The notes beneath the pieces are model-generated. The model worked only from the letters and a program-made list of their open reading frames with translations. It was not told the origin of the DNA and searched no databases. The translations under genes and the position numbers were made by a program. From the NCBI GenBank assembly GCA_023437225.1, contig JAEZGS010000020.1:62001-126000 (forward strand): DNA of 64,000 nucleotides. The letters run 5' to 3'. The stretch comes from Bacteroidota bacterium. GTDB taxonomy: Bacteria; Bacteroidota; Bacteroidia; Chitinophagales; Chitinophagaceae. Below are positions 26,054-34,803 of the stretch, piece after piece. Numbering within the stretch: position 1 is the stretch's first letter; every line of letters starts with the position of its first letter.

Positions 26054-27346
26054 ATGTTTTCGAAATCGATCAAAACTATTGTATTGGCTGCTACACTTGT
26101 TGCCACCTTCCCGGCGATAGGCAACGACAGCATCGTAAAACCTTTATTTCCCTTGCACCGCCTAACGGCTGACGTGTCCCTTAAATTACCTGCAGGATTT
26201 TCTGCTGATGTTGCGCATGAGGGGACGGGCAGCAACCGGCACATCGCAATACATCCTAACGGTACGGTATACGTGAAGTTGTCACGCCCAAAAGATCAAA
26301 AGGGCATTTTGGTACTTAGATCCAATGGTAGTGGAAAATTGGAGCAGGTGGCCGCTTTCGGCAACTATGGAGGCACGGGCATCGCGGTTAAAGATGGGTT
26401 TCTGTATGCATCTTCTGATGAGGACGTGTTTCGCTATAAGCTGGACGACAAAGGCAATGTCATCGATCCATCACAGCCGCAACGCATCGTTACCGGCCTG
26501 CTCAATAAACGTCAGCATTCTTCAAAATCTATTGCACTGGATAACGCCGGTAACATCTACGTAAACATTGGCGCTCCCTCAAATGCTTGCCAGGAGCAGG
26601 ATAGAACCAATGGTTCCCCGGGAATGAATCCCTGTCCGATCCTCGAGAATGCTGCAGGAGTCTGGCAATTTCGTGCTGATAAGACAGATCAGTCTTACAA
26701 AGAAGGTACAAGATATGCCACCGGAATTCGGAACATTGTGGGCCTTGACTGGAATAGCTCCGTTAATGAATTGTACGCGGTGCAACACGGTCGGGATGAT
26801 CTGAATCGTCTCTTTCCTGAACTATTTAACCAGCAGCAAAGTGCTGAATTGCCCGCAGAGGAGATGTTCTTATTGAAAAAGGGATCTGATTTTGGCTGGC
26901 CATATTGCTATTATGACGGACTGCAGAAGAAGAAAGTGCTGGCACCGGAATATGGAGGGGATGGAAAGAAGACAGAACGTTGTGCTGATAAAGACCAGCC
27001 TATAATGGCCTTCCCCGGACACTGGGCGCCCAATGCCTTATTGTTTTATACCGGTGATCAGTTTCCTGAACGCTATAAGAACGGCGCATTTGTTGCCTTT
27101 CATGGTAGCTGGAACCGTTCGCCTTTGGGACAAAAAGGATTCAACGTTGTATTCGTACCATTTAAAGATGGAAAGCCGAGTGGCGATTACGAGATCTTCG
27201 CGGATGGATTTATCGGTGCAGAAGAAATAGCCTCTCCGGGACAGGCCAAACACCGACCCTGCGGACTGGCACAAGGCAGTGACGGTTCGTTGTACATCTC
27301 TGATTCCGTGAAAGGAACTATTTGGAAAATATCTTATAAAAAATAA
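26054..27346 (+). CDS. PQQ-type sugar (sorbosone/glucose) dehydrogenase-like protein
   Basis: A 430-residue secreted protein with signal peptide (MFSKSIKTIVLAATLVA) and a six-bladed propeller of the soluble glucose/sorbosone dehydrogenase family: GFSADVAHEGTGSNRHIAI, the blade with NIVGLDWNS, GSDFGWPYCYYDG, HWAPNALLFYTGDQFP and FHGSWNRSP, and RPCGLAQGSDGSLYISD at the end. The expected reaction is periplasmic oxidation of a sugar or alcohol with PQQ; electrons could go to the cytochrome c encoded next. No PQQ synthesis genes are in the window. The position inside the his operon is unexpected. Confidence 0.82.
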   Translation: MFSKSIKTIVLAATLVATFPAIGNDSIVKPLFPLHRLTADVSLKLPAGFSADVAHEGTGSNRHIAIHPNGTVYVKLSRPKDQKGILVLRSNGSGKLEQVAAFGNYGGTGIAVKDGFLYASSDEDVFRYKLDDKGNVIDPSQPQRIVTGLLNKRQHSSKSIALDNAGNIYVNIGAPSNACQEQDRTNGSPGMNPCPILENAAGVWQFRADKTDQSYKEGTRYATGIRNIVGLDWNSSVNELYAVQHGRDDLNRLFPELFNQQQSAELPAEEMFLLKKGSDFGWPYCYYDGLQKKKVLAPEYGGDGKKTERCADKDQPIMAFPGHWAPNALLFYTGDQFPERYKNGAFVAFHGSWNRSPLGQKGFNVVFVPFKDGKPSGDYEIFADGFIGAEEIASPGQAKHRPCGLAQGSDGSLYISDSVKGTIWKISYKK

Positions 27347-27360
27347 ATCAATAAACCACA

Positions 27361-27786
27361 ATGAGGAAGAGCCTTATGTTTTTTTCCGTTACAGTTGCGC
27401 TCGTTGGCCTGACTGCGATGGAGATGCCCGATTTCCAGAAAGGAATTGATAAAGCAACCATGCAACGAGGCAAGGAAGCTTATGAAACTTATTGTCTTGT
27501 TTGTCATCAGGCCGATGCCGGCGGTGTTCCAGGGTTGAATCCACCGTTGAGCAAAGTGAAATGGGTCAATGGTGACAAGAAAACTTTAATCAACATCGTG
27601 TTGAAGGGGATGGACCAGGAAATTGAGATCAATGGACAGGTTTACAACAATGTAATGCCCGGAAGTCCTCACATGAGTGACCAGGAAATATCAGACGTGC
27701 TTACGTATATCCGAAACAGTTTTGGCAACAAAGCTTCAGCCGTAACCGTTGCCGAGGTGAAAGCGCAGCGCAAGCAGACGAAATGA
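27361..27786 (+). CDS. Cytochrome c, class I, monohaem
   Basis: A 141-residue exported cytochrome. After a signal segment (residues 1-20) comes the haem site CLVCH at residues 45-49 and a likely axial Met in MPGSPHMSDQEISDVLTYIR. It follows the dehydrogenase by 14 bases and is probably its electron acceptor. Its TGA stop overlaps the hisB start by 4 bases (ATGA), so translation of hisB is coupled to this cytochrome. Confidence 0.88.
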   Translation: MRKSLMFFSVTVALVGLTAMEMPDFQKGIDKATMQRGKEAYETYCLVCHQADAGGVPGLNPPLSKVKWVNGDKKTLINIVLKGMDQEIEINGQVYNNVMPGSPHMSDQEISDVLTYIRNSFGNKASAVTVAEVKAQRKQTK

Positions 27787-28925
27787 TGAGAAGAATATTG
27801 TTCATTGACCGCGACGGCACACTAATTCAGGAGGCACCACCTACTTATCAGCTGGACTCATTTGATAAGCTCACTTTCTATCCCGGTATGTTTGAATACA
27901 TGGGACGAATTGCCCGCGAACTCGATTACGAACTTGTGATGGTGACGAATCAGGATGGGTTGGGAACCGATTCATTTCCTGAAAATACTTTCTGGCCTTT
28001 ACACAACCTCGTCATGAAATCGTTGGAAGGGGAAGGGATTGTTTTCTCGAAAGTGCTGATCGATCGAACGTTTCCGCACGAGAATGCAAAGACCCGCAAA
28101 CCGGGCACAGGCTTGTTATTGGATTATCTTGATGCTTCTCAATACGACATGGCCAACAGCTTCGTGATCGGTGACCGCATCACTGATGTAGAACTGGCAA
28201 AGAATCTTAATTGCAAAGCGATATGGTTGAACAACGATCCCAACCTGGGCGCGACGGAAGTTGCTTCAAAGGCGCGGGAGTTAAGGCCGTTTATTGCACT
28301 GGAAACTTCATCGTGGAGAGATATCTATCAATACCTTAAAATAGGACTTCGTGAGGTAGTGCATGAACGCAATACCAACGAGACGAAGATCCGTGTTGAA
28401 TTAAACATGGATGGCTCTGGAAAAGCCGACATTCATACAGGTCTTGGATTCTTCGATCACATGCTCGAACAGATCGCGCGTCATGGAAAAATAGATCTGA
28501 AGATCATTACTAACGGCGATCTCCACATCGACGAGCATCATACGATCGAAGACACAGGCATTGCTCTGGGTGAAGCATTTGCAAAAGGATTGGCCGACAA
28601 ACGTGGAATGGAACGGTATGGATTTGCTTTGCCGATGGATGAAGCAGATGCTAAAGTACTCATCGATTTTGGTGGAAGAAACTGGATCGTATGGAACGCA
28701 GGTTTTAGCCGTGAAAAAGTTGGTGACATGCCTACGGAAATGTTCTTTCACTTCTTCAAATCTTTTAGCGATGCCGCGAAATGCAATTTGAACGTGGAGT
28801 GTCATGGTGACAATGAACATCATAAGATTGAAGCGATATTCAAGGCGTTTGCTAAAGCGATTCGCATGGCCGTTAAGCGGGATCCACTGTCCAATTACCT
28901 GCCCTCTACAAAAGGCGTATTGTAA
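27783..28925 (+). CDS. hisB: Bifunctional histidinol-phosphatase / imidazoleglycerol-phosphate dehydratase
   Basis: A 380-residue fusion. The N-terminal HAD phosphatase (residues 1-165) has the nucleophile motif FIDRDGTL and KTRKPGTGL; it removes phosphate from histidinol phosphate. The C-terminal dehydratase (from about 190) has GLGFFDHMLEQIARHG, DEHHTIEDTGIALGEAF, and the second manganese-binding block HGDNEHHKIEAIFKAFAKAI. The same fusion exists in E. coli. It follows the cytochrome with a 4-base overlap. No hairpin terminator is visible before the trp promoter at 28967. Confidence 0.97.
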   Translation: MMRRILFIDRDGTLIQEAPPTYQLDSFDKLTFYPGMFEYMGRIARELDYELVMVTNQDGLGTDSFPENTFWPLHNLVMKSLEGEGIVFSKVLIDRTFPHENAKTRKPGTGLLLDYLDASQYDMANSFVIGDRITDVELAKNLNCKAIWLNNDPNLGATEVASKARELRPFIALETSSWRDIYQYLKIGLREVVHERNTNETKIRVELNMDGSGKADIHTGLGFFDHMLEQIARHGKIDLKIITNGDLHIDEHHTIEDTGIALGEAFAKGLADKRGMERYGFALPMDEADAKVLIDFGGRNWIVWNAGFSREKVGDMPTEMFFHFFKSFSDAAKCNLNVECHGDNEHHKIEAIFKAFAKAIRMAVKRDPLSNYLPSTKGVL

Positions 28926-28966
28926 TCAATGGTCTTGAACGAGGTCATGTTCGGAGAAAAATAATT

Positions 28967-28996
28967 TTGAAAAACAGGCATCTTGACGCATATTTG
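28967..28996 (+). promoter_or_regulatory. trp operon promoter TTG-N19-CATATTTG
   Basis: TTG at 28967-28969 and CATATTTG (7 of 8 matches to TAnnTTTG) at 28989-28996 are 19 bases apart. Start of transcription would be about 29001-29003, at the very edge of the leader ATG at 29004. Confidence 0.72.
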
Positions 28997-29003
28997 CAAT
29001 GCA

Positions 29004-29066
29004 ATGAAAATTTCAATGAACATACAACTGTGGTGGTGGCATACAAACTCCAATCGGGGCGTGTAA
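29004..29066 (+). CDS. trpL: Tryptophan operon leader peptide
   Basis: A 20-residue open frame, MKISMNIQLWWWHTNSNRGV, with three consecutive Trp codons at 29031-29039. A second ATG at 29016 could be the true start. CGGGGC (29055-29060), in the last codons, pairs perfectly with GCCCCG (29096-29101), the left arm of the terminator; this is the antiterminator. A ribosome stalled at the Trp codons leaves CGGGGC free; one that reaches the stop covers it. The geometry is the same as at hisL. Confidence 0.9.
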   Translation: MKISMNIQLWWWHTNSNRGV

Positions 29067-29096
29067 TGCTATTATCATAAGTTTGATCATATCAGG

Positions 29097-29120
29097 CCCC
29101 GGGTGTACCCGGGGTTTTTT
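29097..29120 (+). terminator. trp attenuator terminator
   Basis: CCCCGGG (29097-29103) pairs with CCCGGGG (29108-29114), loop TGTA, then six T residues to 29120. GC-rich 7-bp stem; left arm shared with the antiterminator. Confidence 0.9.
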
Positions 29121-29131
29121 ATTTAGCGACG

Positions 29132-30544
29132 ATGAAAAAAATTCAGCTTCAAACATCCAGCAAGAAAATGCTTGCCGATGTATTTACACCGGTGGGCATT
29201 TACTTAAGATTACGTGATAGATTCCGGGATACCATTCTATTGGAAAGCACCGATCACCATGTATCGGAGAACAGTTATTCATTTATATGCATCAATGCCA
29301 TCGCAGGAATTGAGATCACCAATAAAGAGAACATTGAATTCAAGTTGCCTTCAGAGTACCCTGTGAAGATGCCATTGGGAAATTCCCGCCAGGGTCCCGA
29401 CATTATCTGGGAGTTTATGAATCGATTCGAGATCACAGGCGCCGCTTCAAGAGAGGAAAAGTTTGCACAGGGATTATATGGCTATACAACTTATGATGCA
29501 GTTCAATTTTTTGAAGACATTAATTTCAAACGAGAGATTGCGCATTCATTGATTCCGTTGATGCGGTATCGGATGTATCAGTATGTTATCGTTATCAACC
29601 ACTTTAAGGATCAGTTGTTCTTGTGCGAGAATAAACTGAATGGCCTGGTGTCAGAATTGGATCTTGTAGAGTCACTGATACGCAGTAAAGACGTACCATC
29701 ATTTCCTTTTGCAAGCAAGGGAGAGGAAACTTCCAATTTGACCGATGAAGAGTATGTTGCAAACGTACGGAAGGGTATTGCCCATTGCCTTCGCGGAGAT
29801 GTGTTCCAGATCGTTTTAAGTCGCCGCTTTGAACAGTCTTTTATAGGCGACGAGTTCAATGTTTATCGCGCATTGCGGAGCATCAACCCATCGCCTTACT
29901 TATTCTTTTTTGATTATGGTGATTACAAACTCATGGGATCTTCTCCCGAGGCTCAACTGGTGATCAGTAATGGCAAAGCAATTGTTCACCCGATAGCCGG
30001 CACGTTCAGAAGAACGGGCGATGATGAAACCGACCGCCAACTAGCGGAACAATTGCTTGTTGATAAAAAGGAAAATGCGGAGCATGTGATGCTTGTAGAC
30101 CTTGCAAGGAACGATCTCAGCAGAGTGTGTGATGACGTTGTTGTAGATCATTTCAGGGAAGTACATTATTATTCGCACGTGATCCACCTGGTAAGTGAGG
30201 TGACGGGAAAGAGCAGGGAAAATGCGAATCCTTTCCGAATGCTGGCGAACACATTTCCCGCGGGTACTTTAAGTGGAGCCCCGAAATATCGCGCAATGGA
30301 ACTGATCAACGAATATGAGCCAACGGCAAGAGGGTATTATGGAGGAGCGATAGGATTTATCGGCTTTGATGGTGCATGCAATCATGCTATAATGATTCGA
30401 ACGTTCCTGAGCAGGAACAATACACTGCATTACCAGGCGGGTGCCGGAGTAGTTTCCGTTAGCGATCCGCACAGCGAATTACAGGAAGTGAACAATAAAC
30501 TTAATGCTTTGAAGCAAGCTATTCAAATCGCTTCAACCATTTGA
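29132..30544 (+). CDS. trpE: Anthranilate synthase component I
   Basis: Chorismate plus ammonia to anthranilate. The 470-residue protein has the feedback-inhibition motif LLES at residues 36-39, and the catalytic chorismate-binding domain with VLSRRFEQ, GSSPEAQLVI, HPIAGTFRRTGD, AEHVMLVDLARND and FPAGTLSGAPKYRAME, and GAGVVSVSDP near the end. Product control is therefore expected at the enzyme by tryptophan as well as at the attenuator 12 bases upstream. Confidence 0.97.
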   Translation: MKKIQLQTSSKKMLADVFTPVGIYLRLRDRFRDTILLESTDHHVSENSYSFICINAIAGIEITNKENIEFKLPSEYPVKMPLGNSRQGPDIIWEFMNRFEITGAASREEKFAQGLYGYTTYDAVQFFEDINFKREIAHSLIPLMRYRMYQYVIVINHFKDQLFLCENKLNGLVSELDLVESLIRSKDVPSFPFASKGEETSNLTDEEYVANVRKGIAHCLRGDVFQIVLSRRFEQSFIGDEFNVYRALRSINPSPYLFFFDYGDYKLMGSSPEAQLVISNGKAIVHPIAGTFRRTGDDETDRQLAEQLLVDKKENAEHVMLVDLARNDLSRVCDDVVVDHFREVHYYSHVIHLVSEVTGKSRENANPFRMLANTFPAGTLSGAPKYRAMELINEYEPTARGYYGGAIGFIGFDGACNHAIMIRTFLSRNNTLHYQAGAGVVSVSDPHSELQEVNNKLNALKQAIQIASTI

Positions 30545-30555
30545 AATACATTATC

Positions 30556-31137
30556 ATGAAGATCCTCGTTTTCGATAACTATGATTCATTCACCTACAAT
30601 CTTGTTCACCTGGTTGGAAAGATCACGAACAAAAAAGTGGATGTGTTTCGTAACGACCAGATTCCCCTCGAGAAAATTAATGAGTACGACAAGATCATTT
30701 TATCACCCGGGCCCGGTATTCCATCTGAAGCAGGATTGCTATTGCCTTTGATCCGGGAGTATGCAGCAAGCAAGTCTATACTGGGCGTGTGTCTTGGACA
30801 CCAGGCGATCGGGGAGAGCTTCGGAGGTACACTTGTTAATTTAAGCAAAGTATATCATGGTGTGGCAACGCCTATTCATCTTGAACCTGCAGCGAGAGCG
30901 GCATCAGATAACCTGTACGAGGGATTGCCTGACAATTTTGAAGTAGGACGTTATCACAGCTGGGTAATAAGTGATCAGCGTTTTCCAGATGAATTGGAAA
31001 TAACTGCAAAAGATGATCTGGGTTTTATCATGGGGCTCAGACATAAAAATTACGATGTGAAGGGCGTGCAGTTCCATCCGGAGAGTGTACTTACTCCGGT
31101 TGGTGAAAAAATATTAAGCAACTGGTTAAGCAGTTAA
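30556..31137 (+). CDS. trpG: Anthranilate synthase glutamine amidotransferase
   Basis: Supplies ammonia from glutamine to TrpE. 193 residues; class I amidotransferase with LSPGPGIPSEAG, catalytic Cys in GVCLGHQAIGE and His-Glu in VQFHPESVL. It is a stand-alone TrpG, not fused to TrpD. The ATG at 30556 gives the family N-terminus MKILVFDNYDSFTYN; a TTG at 30541 that overlaps trpE is less likely. The same subunit might also serve folate synthesis, as no pabA is seen. Confidence 0.96.
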   Translation: MKILVFDNYDSFTYNLVHLVGKITNKKVDVFRNDQIPLEKINEYDKIILSPGPGIPSEAGLLLPLIREYAASKSILGVCLGHQAIGESFGGTLVNLSKVYHGVATPIHLEPAARAASDNLYEGLPDNFEVGRYHSWVISDQRFPDELEITAKDDLGFIMGLRHKNYDVKGVQFHPESVLTPVGEKILSNWLSS

Positions 31138-31146
31138 AGAAAGTTT

Positions 31147-32142
31147 ATGCAGAAGATATTGAAATATTTATTCGAACATAAAACGCTAACTCGCGATGAA
31201 GCGAGACAGACGTTGTTCGATCTGTCAAATGGGAAATATAATGAACATCAGATAGCTGCTTTCATAACAGTGTATATGATGCGTAGCATCACAATTGCGG
31301 AACTGCAGGGCTTTCGTGATGCATTGCTGGAATTGAGTCTGCCTGCGGATTTGGACCGAAGTGAATTGATTGATATCGTTGGAACCGGTGGGGATGGTAA
31401 AGATACTTTTAACATATCAACCCTTGCCTGCTTCATTGTTGCGGGTGCAGGCCAGAAAGTTGCAAAACACGGTAATTACGGCGCCTCTACTATTAGCGGA
31501 TCATCAAACGTGATGGAGCAACTGGGCTATAAATTCAGCAATGACAGTGGTAAGCTGAAAAGCGAATTAGAAAAAGCCAACATTTGTTTCATGCATGCAC
31601 CCCTGTTTCATCCAGCATTGAAAACGGTTGGTCCCATCCGGAGAAACCTTGGTGTACGTACGTTTTTTAATATGCTTGGACCGCTGGTAAATCCTGCAAA
31701 ACCAGCTTACCAATTGATCGGTGTATTTAATCTTGAAATGGCAAGGATCTACAATTATCTTTTGCAGGAAGCAGGCACTTCATTCACTATAATACATGGT
31801 CTGGATGGTTATGATGAGATATCACTTACTAACGATACAAAAGTGATTACTGGCTCAGGAGAAAGCGTAATGACACCGGAGCAATTAGGAAAGCGGTCGG
31901 TTAATGCGCAGGATCTTCATGGCGGGTCAACAGTTGAGGAAGCTGCCAATATATTTCGCACGATCATCGACGGTCGCGGCAGTTGGGCCCAGAATGCAGT
32001 GGTGCTGGCCAATGCGGCAATGGCGCTGCATTGTACGGGGAAATACGGTACCTATGGAGAAGCTTATTTTGCGGCAGTTGAAAGCCTGGAAAGCGGACGT
32101 GCTGCCAGGGCATTGAAAGATTTAATCGCATTGAATAATTGA
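31147..32142 (+). CDS. trpD: Anthranilate phosphoribosyltransferase
   Basis: Joins anthranilate and PRPP. 331 residues with DIVGTGGDGKDTFNIST (PRPP loop), KHGNYGASTISGSSNVME and the second metal-binding block around DGYDEISLT. Normal length and all key motifs present. It overlaps trpC by 4 bases. Confidence 0.97.
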   Translation: MQKILKYLFEHKTLTRDEARQTLFDLSNGKYNEHQIAAFITVYMMRSITIAELQGFRDALLELSLPADLDRSELIDIVGTGGDGKDTFNISTLACFIVAGAGQKVAKHGNYGASTISGSSNVMEQLGYKFSNDSGKLKSELEKANICFMHAPLFHPALKTVGPIRRNLGVRTFFNMLGPLVNPAKPAYQLIGVFNLEMARIYNYLLQEAGTSFTIIHGLDGYDEISLTNDTKVITGSGESVMTPEQLGKRSVNAQDLHGGSTVEEAANIFRTIIDGRGSWAQNAVVLANAAMALHCTGKYGTYGEAYFAAVESLESGRAARALKDLIALNN

Positions 32143-32933
32143 TGATGAATATTCTGGATCAAATAATTTCTGTAAAACGAAGGGAAGTTGAATTGGGAAA
32201 GTCGATTCAACCGGCTAAACAATTGGAAGGCTCGATATATTTTGACAGGGCTGTGATCTCTGTAGTGGAAAGACTCCACCGCAGTGACTCTACGGGTATC
32301 ATTGCGGAGTTCAAAAAAGCATCGCCATCGAAGGGTATAATAAACGACAAAGTGACTGTTGAAGAAGTGGTGAGTGCATATGCAGATGCAGGTGCTGCCG
32401 CAATTTCCGTCCTTACTGATGAGAGCTTTTTCAAGGGTTCGTTATCGGATCTGCAAACTGCCCGATCCATTACAAATGATGTTCCGTTGCTAAGAAAAGA
32501 TTTTGTAATTGATGAATACCAGATCTTGCAAGCCCGGTCAGCCGGTGCCGATATCATCCTGCTGATAGCAGCTTGTCTTACCAAACAGGAAGTGAAGCAG
32601 CTCGCCTCTTTTGCTCATTCCCTTAACCTGGAGGTATTGTTGGAAATACATTCCGAAGAAGAGCTTGATCATATAGTTGAAGAAGTGGACCTGGTGGGTG
32701 TTAATAACAGGGATCTCAAAACCTTCACAGTGAGTATTGAGCAATCAAAAAGAATCTCAAATAAGATACCGTTAGAAAAAATAAAGATATCGGAAAGTGG
32801 CATTTACAACATGCAGACGATCGATGAATTGAGAGAATATGGATATAAAGGGTTTTTGATTGGAGAGAATTTTATGCGCGAGAAAGACCCCGGAGATGCG
32901 TTCAGAAAATTCGTAGGCACTAAAGCGAACTGA
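32139..32933 (+). CDS. trpC: Indole-3-glycerol phosphate synthase
   Basis: Ring closure to indole glycerol phosphate. 264-residue TIM barrel with IIAEFKKASPSKGII (catalytic Lys region), LRKDFVIDEYQI, LLEIHSEEELD, VGVNNRDLKTF and SESGIYN. Stand-alone enzyme, not fused to TrpF. Confidence 0.97.
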   Translation: MMMNILDQIISVKRREVELGKSIQPAKQLEGSIYFDRAVISVVERLHRSDSTGIIAEFKKASPSKGIINDKVTVEEVVSAYADAGAAAISVLTDESFFKGSLSDLQTARSITNDVPLLRKDFVIDEYQILQARSAGADIILLIAACLTKQEVKQLASFAHSLNLEVLLEIHSEEELDHIVEEVDLVGVNNRDLKTFTVSIEQSKRISNKIPLEKIKISESGIYNMQTIDELREYGYKGFLIGENFMREKDPGDAFRKFVGTKAN

Positions 32934-32976
32934 CCTCGCTATCGTGCAAACGTATCGCTAATCATAACTAGAAAGC

Positions 32977-33612
32977 ATGAGAATTAAAGTTTGTGGAATG
33001 ACCCAGATCGAGCAGGTGGCGCACCTTGCAGACATTGGGGTAACGTTTTCAGGATTTATTTTTTACCCAAAGTCGCCGCGATACGTACTCAGGCATCTGA
33101 CCACTGCCCAGGTTCGTCGCGAAAATAACGTCAACAAAGTAGGCGTGTTTGTGAATTCATCTGATGAAGAGATATTAAGGATGGTGGATGAATGCAGGCT
33201 TCACATGGTTCAACTGCACGGAGATGAAACACCCCGACAATGTGAGCGCATTGCAAATTATGTTTCAGTTGTGAAGGCATTCAGACTTGGAGAAGATGAG
33301 AACATCGAGTGGTTGATCAGACCATACATGGATTATTGCGACATGTTCATGTTTGACACGATGGGTGCAGGGTATGGTGGTACCGGTAAAAAGTTTGACT
33401 GGAATAAACTGAAAGATTCATCGATTGGAAAACCTTTCTTTCTCAGCGGCGGAATAGAACCAGGCGATGAAGATGAATTGATGCGGTTTCAAAAAGAGCC
33501 GGTTAGTAAAGCTTTATTTGCAATTGATATCAACAGCAAATTCGAGTCATCACCCGGAATTAAGCAGATGGATAAGGTGGAACAATTTGTACGAGCATTA
33601 AATAATAAATAG
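32977..33612 (+). CDS. trpF: Phosphoribosylanthranilate isomerase
   Basis: Amadori isomerase of the tryptophan pathway. 211-residue TIM barrel starting MRIKVCGMTQIEQV with the catalytic Cys7, VGVFVNSSDEEI, VQLHGDE, FDTMGAGYGGTGKKFDW and a phosphate site at FLSGGIEPGDED. HisA, which catalyses the same chemistry for histidine, is encoded 3 kb downstream, so no PriA-type sharing is needed. Confidence 0.96.
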   Translation: MRIKVCGMTQIEQVAHLADIGVTFSGFIFYPKSPRYVLRHLTTAQVRRENNVNKVGVFVNSSDEEILRMVDECRLHMVQLHGDETPRQCERIANYVSVVKAFRLGEDENIEWLIRPYMDYCDMFMFDTMGAGYGGTGKKFDWNKLKDSSIGKPFFLSGGIEPGDEDELMRFQKEPVSKALFAIDINSKFESSPGIKQMDKVEQFVRALNNK

Positions 33613-33614
33613 CA

Positions 33615-34802
33615 ATGGGATCATACCAATCGCCCGATGAACAGGGCTACTATGGCGAATTTGGAGGAGCGTTCATTCCTGAAATGTTATATCCAAATGT
33701 GGAAGAGCTGAAAAATCTTTATCTGGAGATCATGAAAGATGAAGGTTTCCAGGAAGAACTTGGAGCGTTGCTTCGCGATTATGTTGGACGTCCAACTCCT
33801 TTATATCATGCGAAACGGTTAAGTGAGTATCATGGTGCAAAGATCTTTTTGAAACGTGAAGATCTTTGCCACACCGGAGCTCATAAAATAAACAATACCA
33901 TCGGGCAGATATTGCTTGCCATACGGCTTGGAAAGAAGAAGATCATTGCAGAAACTGGTGCCGGCCAGCATGGTGTTGCAACGGCAACCGTCTGTGCGCT
34001 CAAAGGTATGGAATGCATTGTGTACATGGGGGAGAAGGATATTGAGCGACAGGCCCCGAATGTTGCACGGATGCGCATGCTTGGTGCTACCGTTATTCCC
34101 GCAACCAGTGGAAGCAAGACGCTCAAGGATGCGACCAACGAAGCAATCCGACATTGGATCAATAACCCAATAGATACGCATTACATCATCGGTAGTGTCG
34201 TTGGTCCGCATCCATACCCGGATATGGTAGCGCGATTTCAAAGCATCATTAGCAAAGAAATGCGCGAGCAATTGAAAAGTGCAACAGGCAGTGAGTTGCC
34301 GCAATATGTATTTGCCTGCGTCGGCGGTGGAAGTAACGCAGCCGGCGCCTTCTATCATTTCGTCGAAGAGCAACAGGTTAAACTGGTGGCGGTTGAGGCT
34401 GCAGGTATGGGAGTTTCTTCAGGATATAGCGCAGCAACGACGCAGCTCGGCTCGCTTGGCGTACTTCACGGAAGCAAAAGCCTGGTGATGCAAACAGAAG
34501 ATGGCCAGGTTGTGGAGCCACACAGCATTTCAGCAGGTCTTGATTATCCAGGCATCGGACCTATGCATGCGCATCTGTTCAAATCGGGCCGTGGGATATT
34601 TTTGAGTGCTACAGATGAGCAGTCATTGGAAGCAGCATTCGAACTTGCGAAACTGGAAGGAATTATACCAGCCCTCGAATCTGCACACGCACTTGCGGCC
34701 TTGAAGCAGATGAAATTTCAACCCAATGATACTATCGTGGTCTGCCTTAGTGGACGCGGTGATAAGGATCTTGCTACTTACATGAATAAACTCGGTTATT
34801 GA
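33615..34802 (+). CDS. trpB: Tryptophan synthase beta chain
   Basis: Condenses indole and serine with PLP. 395 residues with GGAFIPEML, the Schiff-base lysine in HTGAHKINN, ETGAGQHGVATATVCA, the phosphate-binding GGGSNAAG, and SGRGDKD near the C-terminus. This is the TrpB1 type that pairs with TrpA. It begins 2 bases after trpF and ends 1 base before trpA. Confidence 0.98.
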   Translation: MGSYQSPDEQGYYGEFGGAFIPEMLYPNVEELKNLYLEIMKDEGFQEELGALLRDYVGRPTPLYHAKRLSEYHGAKIFLKREDLCHTGAHKINNTIGQILLAIRLGKKKIIAETGAGQHGVATATVCALKGMECIVYMGEKDIERQAPNVARMRMLGATVIPATSGSKTLKDATNEAIRHWINNPIDTHYIIGSVVGPHPYPDMVARFQSIISKEMREQLKSATGSELPQYVFACVGGGSNAAGAFYHFVEEQQVKLVAVEAAGMGVSSGYSAATTQLGSLGVLHGSKSLVMQTEDGQVVEPHSISAGLDYPGIGPMHAHLFKSGRGIFLSATDEQSLEAAFELAKLEGIIPALESAHALAALKQMKFQPNDTIVVCLSGRGDKDLATYMNKLGY

Positions 34803-34803
34803 T

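Noticed and set aside
33819..34373. 184-residue open frame on the minus strand inside trpB
   Set aside because: Shadow of the most conserved part of trpB.
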